Of a stretch of 64,000 nucleotides of DNA, positions 8,919 through 18,066 are shown one piece after another. The stretch is from Thalassolituus sp. UBA1087 (GTDB lineage Bacteria > Pseudomonadota > Gammaproteobacteria > Pseudomonadales > Oceanobacteraceae), in contig DCCG01000041.1 in assembly GCA_002314145.1 (NCBI GenBank), forward strand, positions 1-64,000, in the 5' to 3' direction. The notes beneath the pieces are model-generated. The model was not told the origin of the DNA, made no database searches, and saw only the letters and a list, made by a program, of their open reading frames with translations. The position numbers and the translations under genes were made by a program. Position 1 is the first letter of the stretch. Each line of letters begins with the position of its first letter.

Positions 8919-10174
8919 CCGTCGAATGAGCCTAACAGTGGCGGACGACGGTTCATGGGTTTGGCGAACACCAGCTGTACATCACCAATCACGCGCTCGG
9001 CAAAGCCACCTTCACAGTAAGCAAAATAGAAGTCCCATAAGCGGATAAAGGTGTCATCGTAGCCCTGTGCCTTAATTGCCTGCTGGTTGGCTAAAAAACG
9101 TTCCCGCCAGCAGGCCAGCGTTCTGGCGTAATGGGGCGTTATATCCTCCATATGGATCATCTTCATATCACTGTTGCGGGCAACCGCCTGATTAATGGCC
9201 GTTACACAGGGAATAAAACTGCCGGGAAATATATAGCGTTTAATAAAGTCGACTTCTTTTTTTGCCTGTTCATAGCGCTGATCGTCAATCGTGATGGCCT
9301 GAATCAGGCCGATACCGTCTGCTTTAAGTAACCGGCTGCAGGTTTCAATGTAGGTATCCAGGTATTGATAGCCAACCGCTTCAATCATTTCAATGGATAC
9401 CAGTTTATCGAACTCGCCCTCGAGTGCGCGGTAATCTTTTTTTAACAGGGTGATTTTGTCTTCCAGCCCCTGTTCTTTTACGCAGCGTTCAGCCCAGGCG
9501 TACTGTTCTTCCGATATCGTGGTGGTGGTTACGCGGCAACCATAGTGGCGCGCCGCATAAATGGCCATACTGCCCCAGCCGGTTCCGATTTCCACTAAAT
9601 GATCGTCAGCGGTCAGCTGCAGCTTCTGACAGATGCGCTCCAGCTTATACAGCGAGGCTTCCTCCATGCTGGCCTCAGCCGTTGGAAAAATACCACTGGA
9701 GTACATCATGGTCGGATCAAGGAAGAGTTCGAACATATCGTTGCCCAGATCATAATGAGCAGCAATATTACGCCGCGATCCTTTTTCGGTATTGCGGTTA
9801 AAGAAGTGGAAAGCCTGTAAGGCGAGTTTACCTATGTTCGCCAGGCCACTGTCGATGTTATCCACAACATCTTTATTGCGTGCCAGTATGCGGATCAGCA
9901 TGGTCAGATCGGTACTGCTCCAGTCTCCGGTCATATAGGATTCGCCGGCCCCGACGCTGCCGTTTAATGCGATGCTGCGATACGCTTCCCAGTCATGAAT
10001 ATCAATGCTGGTACAGAAGTCTGTGTCATCCGGATTGCCGAAGACGGTGGTTTCAGTACCTTCCTGTACCCTGATCTGCCCGCTGTGCAGATTTTTCAGG
10101 GTACTGAACAGAGCTGAGCGGCATATCTTATCCAGCCATGGCATATTCTGCGGATTGAGTACGATAGATTTCAC
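8915..10174 (-). CDS. Cyclopropane-fatty-acyl-phospholipid synthase family methyltransferase
   Basis: A 419-residue SAM-dependent methyltransferase of the CFA synthase family, which transfers a methyl or methylene carbon to the double bond of acyl chains in membrane phospholipids. The SAM-binding motif VEIGTGWGSMAIYAAR (about residue 200), the preceding YDLGNDMFELFLDPTMMYS, and later GIGLIQAITIDDQRY and FIPCVTAI are diagnostic. The start is GTG at 10174, with AGGAG eight bases upstream and two bases after the DUF1365 stop. In photo-oxidative clusters of other proteobacteria, related enzymes take part in furan or cyclopropane fatty acid formation (UfaM-like, from memory). Which product is made here cannot be read from sequence alone. 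Confidence 0.92.
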   Translation of the reverse strand: MKSIVLNPQNMPWLDKICRSALFSTLKNLHSGQIRVQEGTETTVFGNPDDTDFCTSIDIHDWEAYRSIALNGSVGAGESYMTGDWSSTDLTMLIRILARNKDVVDNIDSGLANIGKLALQAFHFFNRNTEKGSRRNIAAHYDLGNDMFELFLDPTMMYSSGIFPTAEASMEEASLYKLERICQKLQLTADDHLVEIGTGWGSMAIYAARHYGCRVTTTTISEEQYAWAERCVKEQGLEDKITLLKKDYRALEGEFDKLVSIEMIEAVGYQYLDTYIETCSRLLKADGIGLIQAITIDDQRYEQAKKEVDFIKRYIFPGSFIPCVTAINQAVARNSDMKMIHMEDITPHYARTLACWRERFLANQQAIKAQGYDDTFIRLWDFYFAYCEGGFAERVIGDVQLVFAKPMNRRPPLLGSFDG

Positions 10175-10176
10175 GA

Positions 10177-11130
10177 TTAATGCTCCTTGTCGCCGGCAGC
10201 GACACGCAACTGATTCGGGGATGAGGATGAGGTTTTTTTTATATCGTTAGTGGACCCGGAATCAGGTCTGGTCTGAGGTTGTTCAGAGGCCTGCAGGCTG
10301 CCATTGGCTGTCCCGGGGTGATCATAAAAGCGTGAACGTTTCAGCCATAGTCTGAGGGCATTCCAGTAAATGCCCCACAGTACTTTTAAGGTCATCAGCG
10401 GATAACTGAAAATAATCTGCCGCAAAGCTCCTGAGGTTATTGGCCGGCGTGTCAGCTTCATGGTGGCATCAAAATCTTTATGGCCATTCTGGTTGTTCAG
10501 AGTGTCCATATGAATCAGCAGTTCGTCGTCCGGCTCGTTCAGCACCCAGCGGTATTCCATGGTCATCGGATTAAAAGGGGAGACATGAAATACTTTGGGA
10601 AAACGATACTCATAACGCGTTTTACTGCCCTGATGAATGCGAGCCGGGGGAATACCATGGGGGCTATTTTCCTGCGTACTTAACAGGTATTGAAATCTTT
10701 CTTTCCAGGGTGTGTTGGTTATTTCTGCCAGTACCCCGGCCAGCGAACCATCCGCTCGGTAGCCGAAGTAAAAACTGACGGGGTTAATAATAAAGCCGAA
10801 ATAACGCAGGTTGGTCAGCAGCTGCACCCGGGTAATCTCTTTCCCCAGCTGTTGGCGGAACGCAGAGATAACCGCCTGTTTAAGGTCAGCACTGCTGTCT
10901 TCGCAGCGGTAATCGGCGGCAAAGAAATCAGAGCGTAAGAAACGTGCCAGAGCAAAACCGCCCGGACGGGATTTCCACAGTGAGCTCAGCCGGGCAAGGT
11001 CATCTGCCTCGTCGAGATCCAGTAACATCATAAACACGCGGTAGCGGAGCAGGTTACTGACCGCAGTAAAGCGCCTGTGCCGCACCCAGCCCTGATAAAT
11101 AAAGCTGTTTTTGACCGCTGGCGTATTCAC
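10177..11130 (-). CDS. DUF1365 family protein
   Basis: A 317-residue DUF1365 protein. Typical features are GWVRHRRFTAVSNLLRYRVF near the N-terminus, TRVQLLTNLRYFGFIINPVSFYF in the middle (residues 95-120) and the AKVFHVSPFNPM-like stretch, here KVFHVSPFNPMTMEYRW. The family almost always lies between an FAD oxidoreductase and a CFA-like methyltransferase, exactly as here. It has been linked to modified fatty acid synthesis, but its chemistry is not settled as far as I know. The last 50 residues are polar and probably disordered. It overlaps the FAD oxidoreductase gene by four bases. Confidence 0.9.
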   Translation of the reverse strand: MNTPAVKNSFIYQGWVRHRRFTAVSNLLRYRVFMMLLDLDEADDLARLSSLWKSRPGGFALARFLRSDFFAADYRCEDSSADLKQAVISAFRQQLGKEITRVQLLTNLRYFGFIINPVSFYFGYRADGSLAGVLAEITNTPWKERFQYLLSTQENSPHGIPPARIHQGSKTRYEYRFPKVFHVSPFNPMTMEYRWVLNEPDDELLIHMDTLNNQNGHKDFDATMKLTRRPITSGALRQIIFSYPLMTLKVLWGIYWNALRLWLKRSRFYDHPGTANGSLQASEQPQTRPDSGSTNDIKKTSSSSPNQLRVAAGDKEH

Positions 11131-12386
11131 AGATCGACTCCCAGCGCCCGGGTAACCCGTAACGCACTGACGACGCCATCTTCGTGGAAGCCGTTAAACC
11201 AGTAGGCACCACAGAAGTGAGAGCGTTGATGGCCACTGATTTCGTCATGCCGCTTCTGTGCCGCAATCCCCTCCAGGGTAAACACCGGGTGGTCATAGGT
11301 GAAACGGCGGATCACTTTATTATCATCGATGTCGGCGGATTTATTTAAGGTGACACAGAAATCCACCGGACAATGGTTAAAATTCTGCAGCCGGTTCATG
11401 TAATAGGTAACGGCCACAGTTTCCTGTTGTTGCCGGCCAATGTGATAGTTCCAGGCGGCCCAGGCTTTTTTTCGCCTGGGCATCACGGATTCATCAGTGT
11501 GCAGTACGACATCATTAGCCTGATACGGAATTGCGGAAAGAATCTCCTGCTCAGCCTGCGTCGGCGTATCCAGCATGGCCAGTGTCTGGTCACTGTGACA
11601 GGCAAAAATAACCTGATCGAATGTTTCTGCTCCGCGCTGCGAGTGAACGACGACGCTGTCAGTGAAACGCTGAACACGTGTCACTGGCGTCGAAAGGAAG
11701 ATGTTGTCGCTGTTCAGATCACTCTGTATGCGCCGCACATAGGATTGAGAGCCCTGGCTGATAACCCGCCATTGCGGGCGTTCATCGACACTTAACATGC
11801 CGTGGTTATTAAAAAAGCGCAGGAAAAAATACAGTGGAAAGTCCATCATCATGGCTTCACTGGCTGACCAGATAGCAGCCCCCATCGGGATGATATAAAA
11901 GCGCCGGAAGTAGTCACTGAAGCCCTGGCGGCTGAGGTATTCTCCCAGTGTTTCTGTGGTGCTCACCTGATTGTCTGCCAGTGCCTGACGGGTTTCGCGG
12001 TTGAAGCGCAGAATGTCGCGGATCATCTGCCAGAAGCGGGGTCTGAGGATATTGCTGCGCTGAGCAAACAGAGAGTCGAGCGTGTGGCCATTGTATTCGA
12101 GGCCAGTGTTCTCACATTTAACACTGAAACTCATATCTGAGTTTTCACTGGCCACGCCCAGCTTATCCATCAGCCTGATAAAATTAGGATAGGTCCAGTC
12201 ATTAAACACAATAAACCCGGTATTGACGGGGTATGTCTGGCCGTCGATTTCCACTTCCGTGGTCTGGGTATGGCCGCCCAGATAATCGCCGGCTTCATAC
12301 AGACTGACGTCATATTTTTCTCTCAGCAGCCAGGCACAGGTGAGACCTGAAATACCAGAGCCGATAACGGCTATTTTTTCTTTCAT
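11127..12386 (-). CDS. NAD(P)/FAD-binding oxidoreductase (amine-oxidase-like)
   Basis: A 419-residue flavoprotein. The N-terminal dinucleotide-binding motif is IAVIGSGISGLTCAWLL (GxGxxG, residues 5-21), followed by the acidic end of strand 2 (LYEAGDYLGGHT). The sequence GFIVFNDWTYPNF and the C-terminal FCGAYWFNGFHEDGVVSAL match the FAD protein that accompanies DUF1365 and CFA-like enzymes. It is likely a desaturase or oxidase acting on the methylated acyl chain (a UfaD-like role is possible, inferred from the gene set). It overlaps the SDR gene and the DUF1365 gene by four bases each. Confidence 0.88.
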   Translation of the reverse strand: MKEKIAVIGSGISGLTCAWLLREKYDVSLYEAGDYLGGHTQTTEVEIDGQTYPVNTGFIVFNDWTYPNFIRLMDKLGVASENSDMSFSVKCENTGLEYNGHTLDSLFAQRSNILRPRFWQMIRDILRFNRETRQALADNQVSTTETLGEYLSRQGFSDYFRRFYIIPMGAAIWSASEAMMMDFPLYFFLRFFNNHGMLSVDERPQWRVISQGSQSYVRRIQSDLNSDNIFLSTPVTRVQRFTDSVVVHSQRGAETFDQVIFACHSDQTLAMLDTPTQAEQEILSAIPYQANDVVLHTDESVMPRRKKAWAAWNYHIGRQQQETVAVTYYMNRLQNFNHCPVDFCVTLNKSADIDDNKVIRRFTYDHPVFTLEGIAAQKRHDEISGHQRSHFCGAYWFNGFHEDGVVSALRVTRALGVDL

Positions 12387-13282
12387 TGTCCGGACTCTCC
12401 CGACGGTTGTTTGTGTTGTGGCGAGTGACTGCTACGGGGTTGGCTATCAGAGCGTGCCATAGCCGCGGTAAGGCGGAACCTGATCCAGTCAGGCAACAGC
12501 CCTGTCAGACGCAGGATACGGGTGAAGCGTTTGGGAAAATGAATATCAAAGCGGCGTTTTCTCAGGCCTTTAATAATTTCTTCGGCAGCCTGCTCAACCG
12601 GTATCAGAGCCGGCATGGGAAAATCATTAACGTCGGTTAACGGGGTTTTTACGAAGCCGGGGGAAATGGCTGATACATCTATCTGACTGGCACTCAGATC
12701 AGCTTTCAGGCTTTGTAAAAAATGCAGCGTGGCGGCCTTACTGGCCCCATAAGCTTCTGCTCTTGGCATAGCCAGGGCGGTGACACTGCTGCTCATGCCG
12801 GCAATATAACCACGCTGACTTTGGCGCAGCAGTGGCAGGGCTGCCTCCACCGTATTTACCAGACCAAAAAAATTCGTCTGCACAACACGCTGAACCATAG
12901 CGCCATCAAAAGCCTGTACATCCAGATACTCACAGGTGCCGGCGTTAGCGATCAGGGTATCCAGCCGGCCAAACTGCTGATAAATGCTGTCAGCGGCATT
13001 TTTAAGCCCGGCGGGATCAGTAACATCGGCCGCTAATACGGTGACATTGTTGTGACCATTCTGCAGTTCATTTAATGTCTGTTGATTACGGGCAGTAATA
13101 AAAACATGCTGACAGAGTGTGGGTAAACGCTTTGCCAATGCCGCGCCAATACCGCTGGAGGCCCCTGTAAGCCAGATAACCTGACGGGCAAGTGGCGGTG
13201 CTTTGGCGGTGCCTTTTTTATCTGTACTGTTTTCTGCGTCGCTCGCTTTATGCTTATTGGTGTCGCTGCCGGTATCAGTCAT
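12383..13282 (-). CDS. Short-chain dehydrogenase/reductase
   Basis: A 299-residue classical SDR. The cofactor motif is WLTGASSGIGAALAKRL (TGxxxGIG, about residues 36-50), the NAG motif is LIANAGTCEY, and the catalytic Ser and YxxxK are present in GMSSSVTALAMPRAEAYGAS followed by K. A polar, low-complexity N-terminal extension of about 30 residues and a Ser/Gln/Pro-rich tail flank the Rossmann domain. It lies in the operon with four-base overlaps on both sides, so it probably reduces or oxidises an intermediate or aldehyde arising from the modified lipids. The substrate is unknown. Confidence 0.9.
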   Translation of the reverse strand: MTDTGSDTNKHKASDAENSTDKKGTAKAPPLARQVIWLTGASSGIGAALAKRLPTLCQHVFITARNQQTLNELQNGHNNVTVLAADVTDPAGLKNAADSIYQQFGRLDTLIANAGTCEYLDVQAFDGAMVQRVVQTNFFGLVNTVEAALPLLRQSQRGYIAGMSSSVTALAMPRAEAYGASKAATLHFLQSLKADLSASQIDVSAISPGFVKTPLTDVNDFPMPALIPVEQAAEEIIKGLRKRRFDIHFPKRFTRILRLTGLLPDWIRFRLTAAMARSDSQPRSSHSPQHKQPSGESGQ

Positions 13283-13707
13283 TGCATGCGCTCCTTCAGT
13301 TTACGGATGGCCCAGCCGAAAACTGGCAGGTGTTCATAGAGCATGCTGCCGGCATCAAAAAAATCGGTATGGCGAATGATTTTACCGTCACGCCAGACAA
13401 GTTCAGAGCAGCCCTCTACGGTCACTTCTTTGCCCGCGGCGATGGCCGGATGACGGAAGGACATAGTCCAGCGCTGAATATTCAGTTCACCCTGTGAAAG
13501 CGAGTGTATAAATTCAAAATCAATCGCCCTAACGTTGGTGTACATCTGAGTGAAATAATGTGTCAGAGCATCCAGCCCCTGCACATGATGAAAGGGGTCA
13601 GTGAATTCAATCTCTTTGCTGTAACACTGCGCCAGCCGTTCATAGCTGACATTATCACGTCCCAGATCGTGATAAAGCTGCTGAAATGGGTCCTGGCTGT
13701 TCATCAT
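13279..13707 (-). CDS. NTF2/SnoaL-like domain protein
   Basis: A 142-residue single-domain protein of the NTF2-like superfamily (SnoaL-like). Motifs are the N-terminal helix FQQLYHDLG, YSKEIEFTDPFHHVQG, and the beta-strand pattern ELVWRDGKIIRHTDFFDAG. These cone-shaped folds bind small hydrophobic ligands and sometimes catalyse isomerisation or hydration. Four-base overlaps link it to the desaturase upstream and the SDR downstream. Such a protein is a regular member of this cluster type, so it may bind a lipid intermediate; this is inference. Confidence 0.85.
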   Translation of the reverse strand: MMNSQDPFQQLYHDLGRDNVSYERLAQCYSKEIEFTDPFHHVQGLDALTHYFTQMYTNVRAIDFEFIHSLSQGELNIQRWTMSFRHPAIAAGKEVTVEGCSELVWRDGKIIRHTDFFDAGSMLYEHLPVFGWAIRKLKERMQ

Positions 13708-14684
13708 GCTTTGTCCTCCGCTGCAGATTGACCGGACAGGGGGTTAATGTCCTGGCGCCCTTCGGCCAGAATGCGTGCTGGCACCGGGTTCAGACTGTGC
13801 ACAATGCCGAGCCAGCTCATTACTTTCAGCACCATCCAGGTAATATCAATCTGCCACCAGTAAAAGCCCTGGCGGGCGGATACAGCAAACCTGTGATGAT
13901 TGTTGTGCCAGCCTTCGCCCAGTGTCAGCAAGGCAAGAAAGGCGTTATTGCGGCTTTCATCTTTGGTCCTGAAACGCTTATTGCCCCATATATGACCAAG
14001 CGAATTAATAGTTACAGTGGAATGAAACAGAAGAACGGTCGAGATGATAAATCCCCAGACGACCAGCTGCAGGCCATTGGTATTCAGCTCAGGCTGATAA
14101 GCAGCCAGTAATTCTCCGCCGGCGAACAACAGAACAATGAGTAAAAAAGGGGCAAAAATGTCATAGCGGTCGAGCCAGCGCAGTTCAGGAAAACGGGCAA
14201 AGTCTTTTATCCGGTTTAACTGGGTACGGAACGATGCGTCGCAGGTAAACCATCCCACGTGACTCCACCAGAATCCGCGTTTAACCGGTGAATGAAGATC
14301 CTGATCTGTATCGGAGTGCTGATGATGCGCTCTGTGGTGAGCGGCCCACCACAAAGGACCACGCTGAGCGGCCATATTGCCCAGCAGAGCAAACATAAAC
14401 TGCCAGAAGCGGTTGGTTTTATAGGCCCGGTGAGAAAAATAACGGTGATAAAAAGCGGTGATGGCAAACAGACGCAACCAGTAACTCGCCAGACAGACGA
14501 TCACCGCCGCGGGACTGACTCCGGTGTAAAAAACACCCAGGCAGGCAAGATGCAGAAGAATAAAAGGAATAACCCTAACCCAGTTAAAGCGGGTACTGGT
14601 CATGTCTTCATCATGGGCGGCATAAGAATCGACCCATCGTATAACATTGGTTATCCACCCTGATCGGACATCGCGAGTGTTCAT
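13704..14684 (-). CDS. Membrane fatty-acid desaturase (delta-9 acyl-CoA/phospholipid type)
   Basis: About 326 residues from the ATG at 14684, chosen because AAGGA lies eight bases upstream; in-frame starts at 14693 and 14732 are weaker. The three histidine boxes of non-haem di-iron desaturases are present: HRYFSH, HHRAHH and HNNHH, spaced as in stearoyl-type delta-9 enzymes. Several membrane segments flank them (WVRVIPFILLHLACLGVFY, LQLVVWGFIISTVLLF). It introduces a cis double bond in acyl chains and could supply the unsaturated substrate of the CFA-like methyltransferase in the same operon. The stop overlaps the NTF2-like gene by four bases. Confidence 0.92.
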   Translation of the reverse strand: MNTRDVRSGWITNVIRWVDSYAAHDEDMTSTRFNWVRVIPFILLHLACLGVFYTGVSPAAVIVCLASYWLRLFAITAFYHRYFSHRAYKTNRFWQFMFALLGNMAAQRGPLWWAAHHRAHHQHSDTDQDLHSPVKRGFWWSHVGWFTCDASFRTQLNRIKDFARFPELRWLDRYDIFAPFLLIVLLFAGGELLAAYQPELNTNGLQLVVWGFIISTVLLFHSTVTINSLGHIWGNKRFRTKDESRNNAFLALLTLGEGWHNNHHRFAVSARQGFYWWQIDITWMVLKVMSWLGIVHSLNPVPARILAEGRQDINPLSGQSAAEDKA

Positions 14685-14753
14685 GTTCAGCATCCTTATT
14701 ATTTCTCTGAGTTCCCGGTCACCCGGTTGCATAATCCACTGTCTGGCTTGTTA

Positions 14754-16184
14754 TTATCCGCTGCCGGCCTCCCGGAAGGCGTCAATGGCGCGCTGACGTG
14801 AGGCTTTAAGGTCCACTATGGCTTGTGGGTATTTCAGTGTTGAACGCAGTTTCTGTGCCGGAAAGTGACGTTCTTTTGCATCAAGGGGGGCCAGTTCTGG
14901 CAGCATCCGCGCAATAAACTCCCCCTCGCTGTCAAAGCGTTCCGATTGACTGACCGGATTAAATACACGGAAATAGGGTGCACCGTCAGCACCGGTTGAG
15001 GCGCTCCATTGCCAGCCACCATTGTTGGCCGCTAGATCGGCATCAACCAGCCAATAATTGAAAAAAGCTTCACCTCTGCGCCAGTCAATCAGCAGGTTTT
15101 TGGTTAAAAACATCGCCACTATCATGCGCAGCCGATTGTGCATCCAGCCTTCGTCTTGCAGTTGTTTCATGGCGGCATCAACAATGGGCACGCCGGTACG
15201 GCCTTCACACCAGGCATTAAAATCTTTTTCACTGCGGCGCCACCTGACACCTTCTGTTTCAGGTTTGAACGCCTTGTGTTTGCACAGGTCAGGAAACGCA
15301 ACCAGTAAGTGACGGTAAAATTCCCGCCAGATTAATTCGCTGATCCAGCAGGTGATGCCTTCATTTCCTTCTGCCAGCCTGCCCTCGTTGGCATTGCGGG
15401 CGGAATGCATGCACTGGCGCGGAGAAAGAATGCCGAGTGATAAAAAGAATGACAGGCGGCTGGTGCCATTGATGGCCGGAATATCGCGTTGCTTTTTATA
15501 ATCTTTCAGCTGTTGTTCAACAAAGTTGTCCAGCGCCTGATGTGCGGATTCTTCGCTGACAGGCCATAATGCATCAGGAACAAACTCAGGCAATTCAGTG
15601 CTGTCCTGGCAGTGCCTGAGCTGATCTTTTAATGTCTGGCTGAGTTTACGCGCTGCCGGTGCTGGCAGTGGCCGGATGGAATAATGACCATCCAGTTGCG
15701 GATGGGCCAGCCAGGCTTTTTTGAAGGGCGTGAATACTTTAAACGGGGTATCCTGGCGGGTGGTCACTTCGCCGGGGGGAATAATGCACTGGTCATGAAA
15801 CCGGTTAACTGTGACGCCGAGTTCTGCGCACAGGCGACTGAAGCTGATATCGCGGTGACGTTCATTCACTTCGTATTCGTTATTAAAACAGACCGTCTGT
15901 ACCTGTAGTTCGCTGATCAGGTTTTTCAGCTGTTTAATACTGGCAGAATATGTCCCGGCATTGAGAATCAATAAAGGGATATTTTTTTCCGCCAGTTCTG
16001 ATTTCAGCATCAGCATGCGGTTTTTTAACAGCTGAATCTTACGCGGCCCGAGCCCGTGCTGCTGCCACTGAGATTCTGTGATAAAACAGACACCGACCAC
16101 ATTATTGTCCTGCTCACAGGCCCAGCTCAGAGCCGGATTGTCGGCCATGCGTAAATCACTGCGGAACCATACCAGAGCCGTCAT
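14754..16184 (-). CDS. phrB: Deoxyribodipyrimidine photolyase (class I CPD)
   Basis: A 476-residue photolyase, which uses blue light and FADH to split cyclobutane pyrimidine dimers. The N-terminal antenna-binding domain starts TALVWFRSDLRMADNPAL. The C-terminal FAD domain has TGVPIVDAAMKQLQDEGWMH, NRLRMIVAMFLTK, WRRGEAFFNYWLVD and NGGWQWSASTG, with the Trp residues of the electron-transfer chain and FNPVSQSERFD. Length is normal (E. coli PhrB has 472). It overlaps the MerR gene by four bases, tying DNA photorepair to the light-type regulator. Confidence 0.97.
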   Translation of the reverse strand: MTALVWFRSDLRMADNPALSWACEQDNNVVGVCFITESQWQQHGLGPRKIQLLKNRMLMLKSELAEKNIPLLILNAGTYSASIKQLKNLISELQVQTVCFNNEYEVNERHRDISFSRLCAELGVTVNRFHDQCIIPPGEVTTRQDTPFKVFTPFKKAWLAHPQLDGHYSIRPLPAPAARKLSQTLKDQLRHCQDSTELPEFVPDALWPVSEESAHQALDNFVEQQLKDYKKQRDIPAINGTSRLSFFLSLGILSPRQCMHSARNANEGRLAEGNEGITCWISELIWREFYRHLLVAFPDLCKHKAFKPETEGVRWRRSEKDFNAWCEGRTGVPIVDAAMKQLQDEGWMHNRLRMIVAMFLTKNLLIDWRRGEAFFNYWLVDADLAANNGGWQWSASTGADGAPYFRVFNPVSQSERFDSEGEFIARMLPELAPLDAKERHFPAQKLRSTLKYPQAIVDLKASRQRAIDAFREAGSG

Positions 16185-17071
16185 AGCGTCTGCTCCGTGT
16201 GAGGAAGACGGGCGGCGATGCCGGTTATGAAATGACGTACCTGTTCCGACAGGCTGCCCTGCATAAATTGCACTTTGTCACTGACGGTATCGACTGTGTC
16301 AGCGCACAGGCCACTGATGATCACCGGAACGTGCACTTCGCTGGCCAGCGCTGACCAGTCAATATTATTCTGCGGTGCCAGCGGATGCAGATGCAGCCAG
16401 ATTGTGTTGGCTCCTGTGTGCTGTTGAATATACAGAAGATCACTGATATCCGTATCGCAACCAAAATACTCAACCCTGAATTCTGCAGCGCCTAACGCAC
16501 AGGCGCAGGCCAGTGCGTCTGTCTCTGCCTGCGGGTGATCGCAGGCGACCAGTACCGGTGGCCCGGGATTGTGGCGCTGGTGTTGCATCAGCAGACTGTT
16601 CAGGCGGCGCTTCAGCAAAAAGTGAGCGGCTTTATTAACGGTGGCGGTATTATCCAGCCGCAGTGTCTGCAGGGCCGGCCGCAGGCAGTGATCGTAATAC
16701 ACGGCCAGTGGATAGGTAGCAAAACCGATATTCCATAACTCATCCAGGCGCTGAGCATTGAGTGTTGCCGCGGCTTCCGTCACCAGTTTCTGTTGCTCCA
16801 GCCAGTCATCATTTCTGGCGCTGTCCGGCTCGACGCCTTCCTGTAACAACAGACGCACCTGACGGATAGGATAGCCCTGGTCCAGCCAGTAAAGAATGTG
16901 CTTAACCTGCTGTATATGGTCTTCGGTATAAAACCGGTGACCTTTGGGAGTACGTTCCGGGCGGATAATACCGTAGCGTCTTTCCCATGCCCGCAGGGTA
17001 ACCGGATTAACGCCCGTGAGGCGGGCGAACTCGCGGATAGGATAGGTATTGCAGTCGTCCAGCCGGTTCAT
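16181..17071 (-). CDS. MerR-family regulator, LitR/CarH-like, without the cobalamin His motif
   Basis: A 296-residue MerR protein. The N-terminal HTH is YPIREFARLTGVNPVTLRAW, then ERRYGIIRPERTPKGHRFY (residues 11-49). The C-terminal 200 residues resemble the helical bundle plus Rossmann domain of LitR/CarH photoreceptors. In the Rossmann part the stretch VACDHPQAETDALAC stands where the cobalamin-binding DxHxxG would be, and it does not match that motif. This suggests a class II LitR type that does not bind adenosylcobalamin. Such regulators control phr and lipid genes in Pseudomonas (from memory, often with a LOV partner). It is co-transcribed with the genes it probably controls, with four-base overlaps on both sides. 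No LOV gene is in the window. Confidence 0.88.
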   Translation of the reverse strand: MNRLDDCNTYPIREFARLTGVNPVTLRAWERRYGIIRPERTPKGHRFYTEDHIQQVKHILYWLDQGYPIRQVRLLLQEGVEPDSARNDDWLEQQKLVTEAAATLNAQRLDELWNIGFATYPLAVYYDHCLRPALQTLRLDNTATVNKAAHFLLKRRLNSLLMQHQRHNPGPPVLVACDHPQAETDALACACALGAAEFRVEYFGCDTDISDLLYIQQHTGANTIWLHLHPLAPQNNIDWSALASEVHVPVIISGLCADTVDTVSDKVQFMQGSLSEQVRHFITGIAARLPHTEQTL

Positions 17072-18066
17072 AAGCTGTTCCTCAGACCCAGTTCATACGG
17101 ATGAGGGTTCAGATATACCTGCTGGCGTGCATAGGCGCTGGCGTCCGGATAGTGATTAAAGTGATGCTTCAGCAGGGTCAGTGGCACAACCAGCGGAATC
17201 ACGCCTTCGCGATATTGATGAATAACCTCGGTTAATTCTTTTTTATCCACATCCGTGATCAGATGTTTCAGATACCCCTGCAAATGCATCAGGGTGTTGG
17301 TATGCATCTTCCGGCTGGCCGGGTTTTTTAATGCCTGCATTAAACCGGCGAAATATTCATCCGCAATAACATTTGTGTCTGCACCACTGAGGTCCGCGAG
17401 AATACGGCCCAGATTTTTGTACGCCACCAGGTCATGGGCCATGACCAGATACTTGTAGCGCGAATGAAAGGCCACCAGGCCATTAGCCGTGATACCGGCT
17501 GCTTTGAACTGTTGCCAGTCGTGATAGGCAAACACTCGGGTCATGAAGTTTTCCAGCAGGGCGGCATCGTTCAGGCGGCCTGCTTCTTCGACCGGTAACA
17601 GGGGATTCGCTTTACAGAAGGTATCCGCATAAATGCCGGGCGCAGTACCTTCCGGATGGCCATTGGCCAGATAGCGTTTTACCCCGAAAACACCACAGCT
17701 GGGGCTTTTCTGCATAAAAATGTAACCACACAGGCTGGTCTGCTGCTGCGCCTGCTGGCGGGCATAGTCGGCGAGAGCATCCGTGACGTCGATACTGGCA
17801 TCGACCGTGCCGATGGCACGCACCTCGCCGTCCGGCTTATCACTGGCGAGCCGGATCGGCTGGCGCGGTGTCCCCAGACCGATAGCGACTTCCGGACACA
17901 GGGACACAAAGTCGAAGTAATGACTGAGGGTGTCAGTGCAGAAGCGTGACCGCTTGTGAGAGCCGTTAAAGCGCACGGCTTCGCCCAGCAGACAGCTGCT
18001 GATGCCGACCGGAATGCGCCCGGGCATGTCTGAGCGGCGGATATTGACGGGATTGGCTCTGGCCAT
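17068..18066 (-). CDS. DUF523 and DUF1722 (YbgA-like) fusion protein
   Basis: A 332-residue two-domain protein. Residues 15-160 are DUF523 (GISSCLLGEAVRFNGSHKR, CPEVAIGLGTPRQPIRL, and the Cys pair in QKSPSCGVFGVKRY). Residues 200-325 are DUF1722/YbgA (FHSRYKYLVMAHDLVAYKNLG, LMHLQGYLKHLI). E. coli YbgA lies next to phr and the fusion is a regular neighbour of photolyase and MerR regulators; the function is unsettled, with a link to tRNA thiolation or thio-compounds sometimes proposed. It is the first gene of the minus-strand operon. The ATG at 18066 is preceded by AGAGG and by the repeated TTGTATAA elements. Confidence 0.9.
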   Translation of the reverse strand: MARANPVNIRRSDMPGRIPVGISSCLLGEAVRFNGSHKRSRFCTDTLSHYFDFVSLCPEVAIGLGTPRQPIRLASDKPDGEVRAIGTVDASIDVTDALADYARQQAQQQTSLCGYIFMQKSPSCGVFGVKRYLANGHPEGTAPGIYADTFCKANPLLPVEEAGRLNDAALLENFMTRVFAYHDWQQFKAAGITANGLVAFHSRYKYLVMAHDLVAYKNLGRILADLSGADTNVIADEYFAGLMQALKNPASRKMHTNTLMHLQGYLKHLITDVDKKELTEVIHQYREGVIPLVVPLTLLKHHFNHYPDASAYARQQVYLNPHPYELGLRNSL

